Source of the DNA: Ananas comosus
Lineage: Eukaryota; Streptophyta; Magnoliopsida; Poales; Bromeliaceae
Direction: 5' to 3'
Assembly: GCF_001540865.1 (NCBI RefSeq)
Contig: NC_033640.1
Location: 9,328,834 to 9,392,833, forward strand
Length of the DNA: 64,000 bases
Made by a program: the position numbers and the translations under genes. The notes beneath the pieces were generated by a model. It was not told the DNA's origin and did not search any database. It worked only from the letters and a program-made list of their open reading frames with translations. Positions 36,115 through 49,078 of the stretch are shown one piece after another; the first letter of the stretch is position 1, and every line of letters starts with the position of its first letter.

Positions 36115-36811
36115 ATGTTCATGGCGCACTAATTGAAAAAAAAAAAAATCATAAATTTTTAAATTGTAAGAGCAATAGTTAATTGCGTGATTTACGGAGT
36201 CCGTATCAAAGTACGATACGAAATTAATAAGTGATTTCGTATCTTTTATCTGCTAGACTTGTCAAACTAACTCTAAAAATTTGAATGTTAACTAATTTAT
36301 TTTCTCTCTCTCTAAAAAAAACTATTTTGTTTTCAATCCAAATAATAAATTGGGTGGCTTCAAATCGAGATGATCATTCATATAATAAAAAGAAAAGGAA
36401 AAAAAAGACGTTATTAGAGAGAACATTGGTTTTACAACAGTTAACTTACCCTGATACAGCAAGTTTTAATTAATTTTCTTTAATCATCATTATTATTATA
36501 ATCATTTATAAATTATACCACTTTTCACATGAATCACACTAGGAATATAATTAGAGCGTCGATCTCATTTCAACAAAATTAGGAAAATATTGTAGAATTT
36601 ATATGCAACAAGTAGCTCCTCCTCCTCGTTTTGGATTTTTTTTAAAAAATTACTAAACTTAGAAAGTAAATTAATGGTGATATAATATTGGTATCACTTG
36701 CTAACTAAATGCACTAGATGCTATGTACTTATTCTTAAATACCTAATTCTTTTTATGCTATATCTAAATTAAACACAAGCTTAGTAGAGACTAGAGAGAG
36801 AGAGAGAGAGG
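36115..36811. other. Intergenic, promoter of sugar transporter gene
   Basis: AT-rich sequence without a gene. A (GA)n leader at 36792-36811 abuts the ATG of the sugar transporter. The hAT element ends about 700 bp upstream of that ATG. Confidence 0.55.
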
Positions 36812-39800
36812 ATGGACGGAGGAGGATTCGTCGTGAACGGCCCGGCTTCGGACTACGGCGGAGGACTCACGTTCTCCATGATCGTTACGTGCGTCGTGGC
36901 GGCCTCCGGCGGGCTTATTTTCGGATACGATGTCGGAGTTTCAGGTGATAATAATTTCTCCCTCTTGTTTTTTTTTTTGCTCCGTAAGTTTCCAACACCA
37001 TATATATACCGTTAAATCTTTTTCGTAACAACTAATTCTGCATCATTATTTCATTAAAAATGAAAAAGAAGTACACGAGATTTTTATTTTTTACAATTTT
37101 CTTCTACTGAAAATTGTTGAATTTGAAGTATTTGAACCTTCATAAAATACTTCGAAATTTCAATTTTTTAAAGAACATGTGTATATAGGAGTAAATTTGT
37201 AGCAATTTTGGTACCTGATCATGTACGTATATAAATATAAATTAAAGGGGGTGTGACGACGATGGAATCATTTCTGAGACTGTTCTTTCCGGAAGTTCTG
37301 AGAAAGATGTCAGAAGCGAAGCGCGACGAGTACTGCCTGTACGACAGCCAGAAGCTGACGGCCTTCACATCGTCGCTGTACATTGCTGGACTGGCGGCAT
37401 CCCTGGTGGCCGGCAGCCTCACCAAGGCCGTCGGCCGCCAGGCCATCCTGCTGCTGGGCGGGGCGCTGTTCTTCGCCGGCGCGGCCGTCAACGCCGCCGC
37501 CGTGAATGTTGCCATGCTTATCATCGGCCGGATTCTCCTCGGCTTCGGCGTCGGCTTCACCAATCAGGTCCGTGATAATTCTTTTCTTTACATTTTAGCC
37601 TCAGTCTCAATTACCTCTTTCGTTAGAAAGTGCATCATTTATCATTCTGCATGGTAAAATTATCCGCGTATTGCAGCATACTAATGCTATCAAAAAAATA
37701 AAAAATTGATAAAATAACAATTTTAATTTTACCGCCGGTTCCTAAAACAAGTGGCAAATGACTTGGTGGTTGATACCCGAGGTTCTAAGTTCGAATCCTA
37801 GTTGATTCACATTTCTAGCTAAGTTTATTTCTAAATGAAATAAACGAAGCGGGTAGTGTGCTATCTATCTGTCAAAAAATAATAATAATAATTTTCTTTT
37901 ACGTTCTCAAAAAGAAAGAATAAAAATTGTATTGTTCTTTCTTCTTTTTTTTTATGAAAGTGATTTGTTCAGATGACAAGTTCATGTAAATAAATTAACT
38001 AGAAAGAATCTGGGGATGAAGGAGGAATTATCATATAGAAAATTTATGAAAAATAATGTATAGATATAGAGTTATAGATTATTTCATTATCTCAAAAAAA
38101 TCTAAACTTTTAAAAAGCCAACAAATTAAACTGTAAAATTTTACTAAAAAGAATTTAAAAAGATCTCGTTACATTTTAATTAGTCTTAGTGATAATTTCT
38201 TTTTTTCATCTTTTCATGCGCGCGTGTTTGACTAATTTGATGCTCTGAAATATTCTTGATGTATAGATGATTATTTATATAACATATCTAAACATCATGT
38301 ATAATAAAGTAATAAAAAAAATTTGTATTATATATAAATGCGAAAGACATAATCAACTTATAAATATCTATAGTAATATTCGAGTCACAATCAACATGTG
38401 GGGTTTCACACATTCCAATAACTGGTGATAGTTTTTAAGTGGGCTCAAATGTGGAGGTTAGACTTTTTCTTAATGCTTAATAAATGCTGATACTTATCTA
38501 TTTAGTGCTTAATAAAGTTTTATCCTTATAGGATTTCTATATGAGATTATTAATTATATTACTTGTGATTATAATATCAACGTTATAAAATTGGTTTGTC
38601 ACAAATATTATTTGGCATAACTGTCCTAAAAATGACTCTAAAATGCTAGAGCCGGATAGTAACACTAACATATATATACATAATATAAAAAATTTTAATT
38701 GATTTATGGATGTATTTTTAAAATTTCATATAAATTTATTGATATATATAAAATTAGCAAAAGTTTTTTTTTTTTTTCGCTTAAATTAGTTAGACAGTTT
38801 GGGGGCGTTGCAAATAGGACAAAAATTTCAGACCTATTCCACAATAATAGGAGGTGTGGGCCCAAGATTACACATAGTGCTTTTTTGCACATATACTCAA
38901 AATATACATATTTGCATATGTATATTTTTTATAAAATTTGAAATTTGTGTAGAGAAGTTTACCAAATTACTATAATAAACAACTTATCTCATTAAAAAAC
39001 AGGTCCAAAATAAGCTTAGTTTTTCTTTTTATAAAAATTTTGTCGATGTCGCTTATATGATCGCTAAAATTATGCCAACCTTGTGAACTGTACAAATATA
39101 TTTAATAAGACATGTGTCGGCATATGCTGACCTACTGTGCAATGTCAATAACACAGCGGTGCGTACTAATATACTATGCCAATGACACAGGAATCTTTGA
39201 CTTTGTATGCCATATTTACAAGGGATAAATATCTATATATCCTTCAAAACTTTAAAAATATCTCATTTACCCTTTTTTTTTTTCTATTCAATATACCCCT
39301 CAATATATTCCTCCGTTATTCCAAAAATACTTCTGCATTTACCACCCGTTAAGTTAACTTTGGTTAAACATGAGTTAGATATTTATAAGAGTTAAAAAAA
39401 TTAAAATACCTCTTTTGTCCTTAACTTAAGTGTAAATAAGAAATATTGGTAATAGTAGAAGGGTATATTTGAAAAGGTCAAAAAGTAAAATACTTTTTGT
39501 GCCCCTAACTTAAGGGCAAATAAGAAAAATTGGTGATGATAGAAGGGTATATTTGAAAGAGCAAAATAGTAATTTTATAGAGATAACAGTTATTGCTAAC
39601 GGTTCATTAATAGAATTTAATTCTAGTGATATATTGGAAATATATTGGAACGTAAAAAAGATATTCTTAATATTAGCCTTCTAAAGGGATAAATTAAAAA
39701 GTAGAAAACTTTTCAGAAATATATAAGCAATTGCCTCTATTTACAAAATTGCTGTACATAACACCTTATTTTGGTGGAGCTCACTTCTTTAGGTTTCGAT

Positions 39801-42106
39801 AGGCCAGCTACTTCTCCAGATTGCAGTAAGCTTGAAGTGTGTGAGTAGTTTAGCTGGAGGGAATCCTCAGTTCCAGGGAATTGATTTTTAAATGATTTTT
39901 AGAAGTGATAAAGGATGCAGATAGTTTCTATCTAAGATCCCATCTCGGGCCCAGCAAACTCGCGAGTTCGTGGAACTTTCACCTCCGTGCGCGAAGTACC
40001 AAGGTCCATATCTATATTTATATATATGGGACCCACGGAGGAGAAGACAACTTGGAAAACTTAATAACTCAACAATCAGAAGAACTCGCTCTCTTGAGCC
40101 GGAAATTACGCCATCCACTTCGTCACAAACGAACAAGTCCTAAGTTTCTTAGTCTTCTTCTTATATTCTTTAGATAAAAATATATAGTACGATTTTTTTT
40201 TTTTTAATTTTTTCCATTGTTGGTGTACGAAAAATAACAAATAATTATCTATATATCCCTCGTAATATACGACTTTCTTATTTATCTGTAAAAGTTTCCG
40301 TGATTAATCATATTCCTCTAAAGTTTATCTATTATTATTTATATATGTCCTTCCGTTAGCTGATTTCGAGTTAACTTCATTCTCAACTTATTCCGAATAA
40401 AATGAGGTATAGATTTGAAAGAACTTTTTTTTCTTTTTTTTTCTATTTTTGTGTCAGTATGGCTAAAACGAAAAAGTAGCTTATTTGAAAACTATTTTCA
40501 GATTTTATGAAAAACTGTTATTTCCCGAAAACAAAATAATAGTTTTTAATTAAATTTAGAGAAATTTTTTTTTTCAAAAAAAGTATTTTTTAAAACCAAA
40601 TGCGTGAAAAACTGAAAAAAAAAAAATTTCATGAAATTTTTTTTCCAAGAAAATATCAGGCGTGGATGAGGTTTGCCCAGAAGCCAGCTTGGTATGGTTC
40701 GGGACAGGTCCCTGCTTGGCTACTGGTTCAGATAGTTTGGTCTGGCTGGGTATCATCAAGATCAGCCCAGATCCACTCATGTCCAATTTTTTTTTTTTTT
40801 GATTTTTATTGTTATTATATGTTGGCTTTTGCACTTGCTGTACCATAGAATAATTATTTTTTTTAAAAAAAATATATAGTATGCTACCGTTTTATTCATT
40901 TAGAAAAAAAATTTGACTGCCGAATGAGTCGCAAATAATTTTGGTTTTTATAATTAGGCCGCTCCGGTGTACCTGGCGGAGGTGTCGCCCCCACGGTGGC
41001 GCGGCGCCTTCACGACGGGGTTCCAGTTCTTCCTCCTCATCGGCGTCGTCGTGGCGAGCGTCGTCAACTACGCCACCGCCCGCCTCCGCCGCTGGGGCTG
41101 GCGCCTCTCCGTCGGCCTGGCGGCCGCCCCCGCCGCCCTCCTCCTCCTCGGCGCCCTCCTCATCCCCGACACCCCCAGCAGCCTCCTCCACCGCGGCATG
41201 CCCGACGCCGCCCGCGCCGCCCTCCGCCGCCTCCGCGGCCCCGCGGCCGACGTCGACGCCGAGCTCAAAGACGTCGCGCGCGCCGTCGAGGACGCGCGCC
41301 GCAACGAGGAGGGCGCCTTCGCGAGGATCCTGCTGCAGCGCCGCTACCGCCCCCACCTCGTCATGGCGTTCGCGGTGCCGCTGTTCCAGCAGCTGACGGG
41401 CGTCATCGTGCTCGCCTTCTTCTCCCCGATCCTCTTCCAGACTGTCGGCTTCGGCAGCAACGCCGCTCTCATGGGCGCCGTCATTCTGGCCGCCGTCGAC
41501 CTCGTGGCCATTCTCGTCTCCACCTTCACGGTCGACCGCTACGGCCGTAAGGTGCTCTTCATCCTCGGCGGCGTTCAGATGATCATCTCCCTGGTACGTG
41601 CATGCACGAATAATTCTAATTAATCTTTATTATTTTAGACCAATAGTGAACAACGTACTGCAGGTCGCGGTGTCGTGGATAATGGGGTCGAAAATCGGGG
41701 GGAACGGCGGCGCGACCATGGCGAAGCCCTACGCCACGGCGGTGGTAGTACTGCTGTGCTTCTTCTCGGCGGCGTACGGGTGGTCGTGGGGCCCACTGGG
41801 TGGATCATTCCGAGCGAGATCTTCCCGGTGGAGATCCGGTCGGCCGGGCAGGGGATCAGCGTGGCGGTCGGTCTCGGCTGCACCTTCGTCCAGACGCAGA
41901 CCTTCCTCGCAATGCTCTGCCGCTTCAAGTTCGCCACCTTCGCCTACTACGCCGGCTGGGTCACCCTCATGACCGTCTTCGTCGCCGCCTTCCTCCCCGA
42001 GACCCGAGGGGTGCCCCTCGAGTCCATGCGGTCCGTCTGGGCGCGGCATTGGTACTGGGGTCGGTTCATCAAAGACGATCGGAACGTCGTGGAAGATCGC
42101 ACCTGA
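36812..42106 (+). CDS. Monosaccharide/H+ symporter (STP/MST), 1-base frameshift
   Basis: Exons are 36812-36944, 37248-37567, 40958-41593 and 41664-42106. It is a plasma-membrane hexose/proton symporter of the major facilitator family with 12 expected membrane spans, and about 510 aa if the frame is continuous, the family's usual length. Visible motifs are GLIFGYDVGVSGG near the N-terminus, SSLYIAGL, GRILLGFGVGFTNQ, PPRWRGA, FQQLTGV, DRYGRK, PSEIFPVEIRS and the PETRGVPLE block before the C-terminus. Junction phases match in exons 1-4. In exon 4 the frame reading ..YGWSWGPLG must continue as WIIPSEIFP, but one base is missing at 41798-41801 (CTGGG|TGGATC). The uncorrected frame runs out of family sequence and ends at 41972. 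This is either a sequencing or assembly deletion in a G run, or a recent pseudogene. Intron 2 (3.4 kb) carries a SINE and repeats. Confidence 0.88.
37740..37879 (+). repeat. tRNA-like SINE in sugar transporter intron
   Basis: A well-preserved family copy: AAGTGGCAAATGACTTGGTGG, AAGTTCGAATCCTAGTTG, AGCTAAGTTTATTTCTAAATG, AACGAAGCGGGTAGTG, then an A-rich tail. The flanks AATTTTAATTTTAC and AATTTTCTTTTACG suggest a decayed target duplication. Confidence 0.8.
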
Positions 42107-43174
42107 ACTCTAGTTCAACCAAAAACTATCACAATTTGATCTTATTGAAAACAACTTCAAACTATCATTATAGTCAACACTTACAATGTGCAATGTCAAT
42201 AGTGTTTCAGTTAAAAATACAGTGACCGAGTTCCAATCGAACAGTGCTTGATAGTTGACACTGTAGTTCTGACTTGGAAACTGACAAATATGGGGATAAA
42301 GAAAAATAGTGTTTGGATGAAAATTGGGTTGTTTTCAGAGATAAGAACAATTTTAGATAGTTTTATATAAAAAATGGAGGTGTTGGTGGGGATAACCGAG
42401 AACTACTATTCTCGAATAAAAAATTAGCGTTTGGATATAAAGGGGAATAAGAGCCTATTTCTATCCCTATCCCCTAACCAAACGCTGTCTTAGGATTGAG
42501 TGGTCCCTACAAGGTAATAATAATATTAATCCAAAGATAAGAAACGAATAAAGAGATTGATCTAAGAATTAAAAAATCGAAAGCACCATATCTCTATACT
42601 TTCGATAGCATAGTAGTTCTACTATATATATATATATATATATATTCGAGCTTTTCGAGCTTTTCAAGCCTAATTCGAACGAGCCGAGTAATACTCAAGC
42701 TCAGCTTGAAATAAATTTCGAGCTTTTTTTTTTGTTCAAGCTCGGCTCATTTAATTTCGAGTCGAGCTCGAGCGAGCCAAATATCAAGTCGAACGCGAGT
42801 CGAACGCGAACCGGCTCGCTCATTTGCCAGCCCTATCCATCAGCATGAATACATCCATGTTAAGAAGATCAATGAGATTCTGGCTTGTGTATACTGTAAG
42901 TCTTTTTGGGGTGGAACCGAGTGTTTAAATGTGGTATTAAAATTCGGTTCACAATTTCCTTATGAGCCAGTTCGCTTCTCATCTGATTTTATTTAATTCT
43001 TCCAATTAATTCTATTTTGTCCTCTTCTCATTTAACACGGTCCAATTCATTAAATTTGGTTTCGTTTGATTATCATGTTATTTTAATTTATTGAACTATA
43101 TCGCATCCTAGTCAGGCCTATCATATGTCAAAAAGAATACAGCAAGAGTGTTATTTATTAGAATCCTAATCTAT
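42107..43174. other. Sugar transporter 3' flank and repeat remnants
   Basis: The first ~150 bases are probably 3' UTR. A small element with GTTTGG termini spans about 42309-42492. A half copy of the (TA)n-associated MITE lies at 42540-42625. Half of a hAT MITE, in inverse orientation to the one at 56046, lies at 42640-42832 and ends CCAGCCCTA. No gene. Confidence 0.55.
42640..42832 (-). mobile_element. Truncated hAT MITE end
   Basis: Reverse complement of the left part of the MITE at 56046-57178. It shares TAGGGCTGGCAAATGAGCGAG, the GAACGCGAGTC region, TTTCAAGCTGAGCTTGAGTATTAC and the AGCTCGAAAAGCTCGAA repeat. The opposite terminus is missing; it stops in a (TA)n tract. Confidence 0.7.
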
Positions 43175-43980
43175 GGGCGTGTTTGGTTCGAAGTCGGAGT
43201 CGGAATCGGAATCGGAATAAAAATAAGGTGGAATCGAAATCGGAATGATCCATTACTTAATTCCGTTTGGTTCATCCCCAGAATCGGAATCGGAATAAAT
43301 CATTCCCATTGTCGGTGTTTGGTTCAGGTAAATATAAAAAACGTAATCAAATTAATATACTAACATTATCTTATAATATATTAATTTAAATTCAAATTAA
43401 ATATTGAAATTTTACATCAAAATTTTGAAATAATGTCTAAATTTTAAATCTATTTTTTTTAAAAAAATTAAACTTTGAAGTTGAATGGATAATTCAAAAT
43501 ATGAAACTAAATTTTGATTTATTCAAATTCAAACTTAAAATTACAATTTAAATTTTAATTTGAATTCATAAATTTAATTTAAGTTTGAAATAAAATTTGA
43601 ATAAAACTTTATATAAATTAAAATTTAATTTAAATTCAAATTCATAAGTTAGATTCGAAATACTTAATTAAATTTTAATTTTTAATTTAAGTTCAAATTA
43701 AAATTTAAAATTATATATTTAATTTTTAAATTTTAACTAATATTTTAATTTAAAAAATTAAAAAAATAAATTTAATCCGAGTAAATACCCATTCCGTCCG
43801 GATTCAACTTTCAATCCGGCCTCTTAGGCCGGATTGAAAAAAGAGGTGATTGGAGAATTCTCATTCCACTCGGAAATCGGAATCGGAATGGGACTCCCGC
43901 GTACCAAACACCCACAAACGGATTTACCCATTCCGATTCCGATTCCAGGGTGTAAAAGAAGCGAACCAAACACGCCCTAT
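43172..43980. mobile_element. Tourist/PIF-like MITE, 803 bp
   Basis: Terminal inverted repeats GGGCGTGTTTGGTTCG at 43175 and its complement ending at 43977 are flanked by the 3-bp repeat TAT. The subterminal regions are GGAATCGGAATCGGAAT-type repeats in opposite orientation and the interior is AT-rich. The family name is inferred from the terminus and the 3-bp duplication. Confidence 0.75.
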
Positions 43981-45280
43981 ATGTATCTTCTCTATCCTAT
44001 GCCGTCATTACATATTTAACGTTGGAGAATATAGTTAGGCATAAATAAGAGTAATGCTATCTATATACTTCAAAAAATAGTATAAATCTTACACCGTTTA
44101 TTTGAGGGCCTATGTATATGACCTCATTATCATGGAACAAATCAAACATTACTTTCCTTTCATTTTCATCATAGTTTGATCCTCTTCTTCTTCCATGGAG
44201 TAATATGTGAGGTCAGGCATTTAATGGCAAAAGGCAAAGAAACAAAACAACAATACGGCATAAGGTCACAGTCTCACACAATGGAAGGGCACAGTGATCT
44301 TCAACAGAGGAAGCATCATTTGAAGTTTGTTAATTGTAACTTAGTTTCTGTTAAGTATAAAAATATATAAACATTATCATATTAAATATATTTTTATACA
44401 AAAATATATAAAAATTAATAATACTAGAAGTCTGGCATGCATCGAACTCAGAACCTCTTGTTCTAATACCATATGAAATAACTGTTATATTCTAAAAATT
44501 TAAACCATAAAAAAATAAATTTATATATTTTTATATTTAACAGTTTTGTATCTGGCGTGTGGAGATGTATATTTCTAATACTTAAAGCTATCCAAAATAT
44601 CCGATATATCATATCCAATCCGGACCCTATCCAAACCCTATCCGGACCCGAACCGGACCCAATAAAATATGGATAGTATATGAGTTAAAAAAATTACCTA
44701 TTAAAGTTTTAGGTATGGATCCGAATATTTTATACCTATATCCGATTTGGACCCGACCTGAGTCCAACTTTAAAATAGGTAGGATTCGGAATAGTTTTCA
44801 AATCCGGATTCGAATCCGAACCCGGTGAAATATTCGATAATAAATAAAAAAAAACTCGCATGTGCTCTAAATCTGCTATGTTTTTATAGAGCAGACTTAG
44901 CTGACTAATATTATCACGCATATTAAATCTGCTATGTTTTCATATAGTAGACTTAGCTGACTAATAAATGCACGTGCTCTAACTTCTCCTCAAAATGTTA
45001 TAATTTATATTTTTTAATCTAATTTTCATTTTTTCGACAAAATAATTTACACTGAAAATATATAAGAAATTAAGGGCCCAAAGCCCAGTGGACAAGTGGG
45101 CCCATTGAAAACCCGCGATCAACGCGGATTCGTTCAACCTCTATCTCTCCCTCCTCTCGTGCTTAGCATCACGGACCGTTAAATACCCCACACGCTCGAT
45201 CCGACGCTCCACATCTCACCTTCGCCCGAGCCGCCTCCTTATAATCTTGTATCTCTCCACTTCTCTCTCTAATCTCAATT
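43981..45280. other. Intergenic with hAT-like repeat and RBP promoter
   Basis: 44590-44830 has the repeated CCGGACCC/CCGAACCC and GGATTCGGA words of a hAT-like MITE. A ~55-bp phrase (AATCTGCTATGTTTT.ATA.AGCAGACTTAGCTGACTAATA) is repeated at about 44870-44910 and 44927-44965. The last ~150 bases probably carry the promoter of the RNA-binding protein gene. No other gene. Confidence 0.5.
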
Positions 45281-45290
45281 TCCACGAGCT

Positions 45291-45328
<38 letters not shown>

Positions 45329-45339
45329 CACCGTATACG

Positions 45340-48300
45340 ATGCAACAGGGCGCGGCGGCGAAGGGCGGAGCCGATCCTCAGACGCTGCCGCCGCCGCCGC
45401 CGCAGCAGCAGCAGCAGTGGGCGGCGATGCAGTACCACCACGCGGCGGCGATGATGGTGCCGCCGCCGCAGATGGTGGCGGCGGCGTTCCCGCCGCCGCA
45501 GTTCGCGCAGCACTTCGTGCCCTACCTGCATCCGCCGCCGCACTACCCGGCGGCGGCGGCGGGGGGAGGCGGCGGAGGGGGTGAGGAGAACAAGTCGATC
45601 TGGGTGGGGGACCTCCACTTCTGGATGGACGAGAACTACCTCCATAGCTGCTTCGGCCACACCGGCGAGGTGAGGGTTTTCGCGTTCGATTCCTCTTCTC
45701 CTTCGCAATGTGTAGATCTCCACAAGATTTTTTAGATTTCGTATTAGACCCTTCTATTTGGTTTGTTGTGAGGAATCGATTTAAGGATCTAAGTTTGGTA
45801 ATGAGTAGATCGTGTGATTTGTGTCTGTGTTGCTTTGTATGAGAATAGAATGTGTGGCGGAATGTGGAATTGTTGTAGTCATGTGTGCATTTTTGGACGG
45901 TGAGATTTTGAGCTGGCGCAATGGGCAACAATACGTAGTTTACTGCTATAAAAGGAAATAAGTGTCATTGTGTCAATAAATGGGGTTAAAAGTGGAGAAT
46001 GTGTCAATAAATGGGGCTAAAAGTGGAGAATATGTCAACATACATTGCACTGGTTCTGAGTTTCCTTCGGTGCTGTGTTCTTTCGTGCTTTGTAATCTCA
46101 AACCTCTCTTTACATCTGAATTGATCTGGCAAATGTGGATCTTCTTTATGGTATGCGCTGTGTTTCTCCACAGTAACTGTGAGTGGAAAGAGATTCCGGC
46201 ACCCGTAGCAGAATTTTGAACATTAGATTGGTGAAGAAAAGCTATATTGGACCATGATTTTTCGAAACATGTTGTGGTTAAATTCTTGCTGAACTTAGGT
46301 TCTTGTCCATGAACTTAATTTGGCTTTAGTTGATAAATACTTGGTGTTAGGAAGACTTATAGTGATCTCATTTTTTGCATTAGCAGAATTTTCATGTAGG
46401 AACTATCCAATATCTCCTTATCATTTACTCAACTTAACACTTACAACATATGCACTGCCCTAAATTGTTTTTGCTCTTTTATTCGACTTAATTTCATTGG
46501 TTACATACTAAGCAAGAACACTGCTTTCTCCACTTCTGATAAGATATCAACTTTCTTACTTGAAGATCTCCATTGTTCAATTAACTTCTTCTTTTAGTGA
46601 CCTCCTTTTGAAAATTTTGCAGGTTCTATCGATTAAAGTTATTCGCAGTAAGCAAACAGGACAGTCCGAAGGATACGGTTTTGTGGAGTTCTACACACGA
46701 GCAGCAGCTGAAAAAGTACTTCAAAGCTTCTCTGGGCACATAATGCCTAACACTGATCAGCCTTTTAGGTTAAATTGGGCATCGTTTAGTATGGGGGATA
46801 GACGTGCAGAAGTTGCTTCTGATCATTCCATATTTGTCGGCGATCTAGCATCTGATGTCACAGATGCAGTATTGCAAGAAATATTTGCTACTAAATACCC
46901 ATCCGTAAAAGGTGCAAAAGTTGTCATAGATGCTAATACTGGTCGTTCAAAAGGTTACGGATTTGTAAGATTTGGAGATGATAATGAGAAGAGGCTCGCC
47001 ATGACAGAAATGAATGGCGTATATTGCTCTAGCAGGCCCATGCGTATCGGCCCGGCAACCCCCAGAAAATCTTCAGGTATATTGCAAGTTTACAATTTTA
47101 ATGGTTGCTACAAAGTGTCTTTGTTTTTTTTTTTTTTTCAATATTTTTGAAGTTTGTTTAATCATGATTGTAGTTGAGTATTGATATTTTTTGTTGTATT
47201 GTAGTTTTGTGTTGTCTTTTATTGCTGTATAGTGAGTAAAGTAGTTAGTTATATCTATCGGGCATTGCATAAGTCCTTAATTTTATTAAAGATAATCATT
47301 ATAGAGCATGAGTTAGAATTTTTGGTCTTGCTTTATGTGTAAGTAGTTTTTGTCTAGTGGACACTTCTCTGTCCTAAGCTTTTCTGTTTTTGAAAATTGT
47401 ATTCTCGGGTTGATAATATTTGGACACACAACCTAAGAATGCTGTTTCCAGATCTAGTGTTAACGTGAGCATTGCTTTATAAGTTGTTTTGTAGGCACAT
47501 CTCATACTGTCTTACGATGGTAGAGTGTCTTTTGTTGGAAAGTTTATATGTCTCCTTTTGGTTACAACTCGTATAAAGTGTACAGTATCTTGGAGAGCAA
47601 ATAAGTATTATTGTTGAGCCAATTCAGATCTGGATGAGATAATGAAATAGGCTGATCTAGGTATGAAGGATTGTTGAAAGTGACAACATAGTGAACTGAC
47701 CAAGTACTGGTAGGACATTTTTGCAGTTTTTAGAATTCTCTTCTCATGCTTATATTACTATCAGACCCTCATACATGTTTTCTGGTTAATTGTGAATCAT
47801 TAACTGATGATTGGTTTTTTAGTATTCTTAACCAGCATTTTATTTTAGGTGGTTCTGGATCTAATGGGTCAGGACAATCAGATGGTGATCCAATGAACAC
47901 GACAGTGAGCTAATGTTTCTCTTTTGCCTTTCTATTTTTGTACTTTATGAATTCTTCCTATGTGATTGCTGTTGTAGGTATTTGTTGGAGGGCTTGACCC
48001 TAATGTCAGTGAAGATGATCTGAGGAAAACCTTTTCTCAGTATGGAGACATTGCTTCTGTAAAGATTCCTCCTGGGAAACAATGTGGGTTCGTGCAATTT
48101 GTTCAGCGGTAAACTCAATGAAACGCAATTTATAGAAAATGGTAGAAGCCAGGTAAATTGCTGTTATTTGACCTTCTCGTATGAATCCTGCATGTTGTTT
48201 ATGTTCTTGTAGAAACAATGCTGAAGAAGCAATGCAGGGCTTGAATGGAACAATGATCGGTAAGCAGACGGTGCGTCTTTCATGGGGTCGCAATCCAGCA

Positions 48301-49078
48301 AGCAAACAGGTATTGGCTTATTTGGAAATATTACATGATAATAGGATATAATAGATCATTATAGCTATTATTTTGAAGCAAGCACTAATACATAAAGAGA
48401 AAACTTTTTAGACCAACATCAGTTTATGACCAAATGGCTTTAATCCCTGCTTCCAATTATTGACTTTCGGATTCTTTTCACCGTTCAACTTTATATTGGT
48501 CTCAATATCCTTTCTTAACATTTTCTAGCAATTTTTGTTGGGAACTCTATCTACCTTCGTACCGCCTTCTAACTGAATGAAGTGCTAGTTTGGTTGCCCT
48601 TGGCTTCTAGGACAGCTTGGCTCCATTGTGAAAAACTGAATGAAGTGCTTTCTGTGCAAAACCGAAGCAAACCCGAACATTTTCTGTTGTACAAATGAAA
48701 AATCAGCATTTTGGGTTCTGAATCAGCAAAAATGAAAAATCTATGGAGAAGATTTCGATAAAAGGATGCAAACCTAATAGCAACTTTGTAGAAGCTTTAG
48801 TTACATCGAACCGGCCTTAGTTGATTCTGTTCTCCTTACTGGCGTGTTACGCTACCTTGTCGGATACATCCGAATAAGATTTTAATATTTTATGTGGTGG
48901 GCTTGTTTTTGCTCTTATTCATTTGAGGGCTGATTTTGGAAATCAATGGAATGGTATGTACTACGGAGCACAGCTCTATAACGGATATGGTTATGCTGCG
49001 CAATTTCCAGATCCGACTGTGTATGCTGCACCTTATGGGGCTTATTCCTACTATGGAAATCAACAACAAGTGAGCTGA
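45340..49078 (+). CDS. RBP45/47-type three-RRM RNA-binding protein
   Basis: Exons are 45340-45669, 46623-47076, 47849-47904, 47978-48108, 48213-48309 and a last exon ending at 49078. The first five give 356 aa in one frame. The family binds oligouridylate/poly(A) RNA and works in nuclear pre-mRNA and stress-granule biology. The N-terminus is Gln/Pro/Ala-rich. RRM1 starts with SIWVGDL (86) and has RNP1 EGYGFVEF (126-133). RRM2 has SIFVGDL (179) and KGYGFVRF (220-227). RRM3 has VFVGGL (281) and CGFVQF (316-321), then LSWGRNP. The last exon encodes the expected Tyr/Gly/Gln tail (GNQWNGMYYG..YYGNQQQVS), but the nearest AG acceptor (48926-48927) puts it out of frame with an immediate stop. The family alignment wants an exon start at about 48923. 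Normal length would be about 407 aa. The leader holds a (CT)n tract at 45284-45328. Confidence 0.88.

Noticed and set aside
40892..41550. Long overlapping frames on both strands over the sugar-transporter exon 3
   Set aside because: Codon-position GC bias of the real exon opens the other frames; only one shows the transporter motifs.
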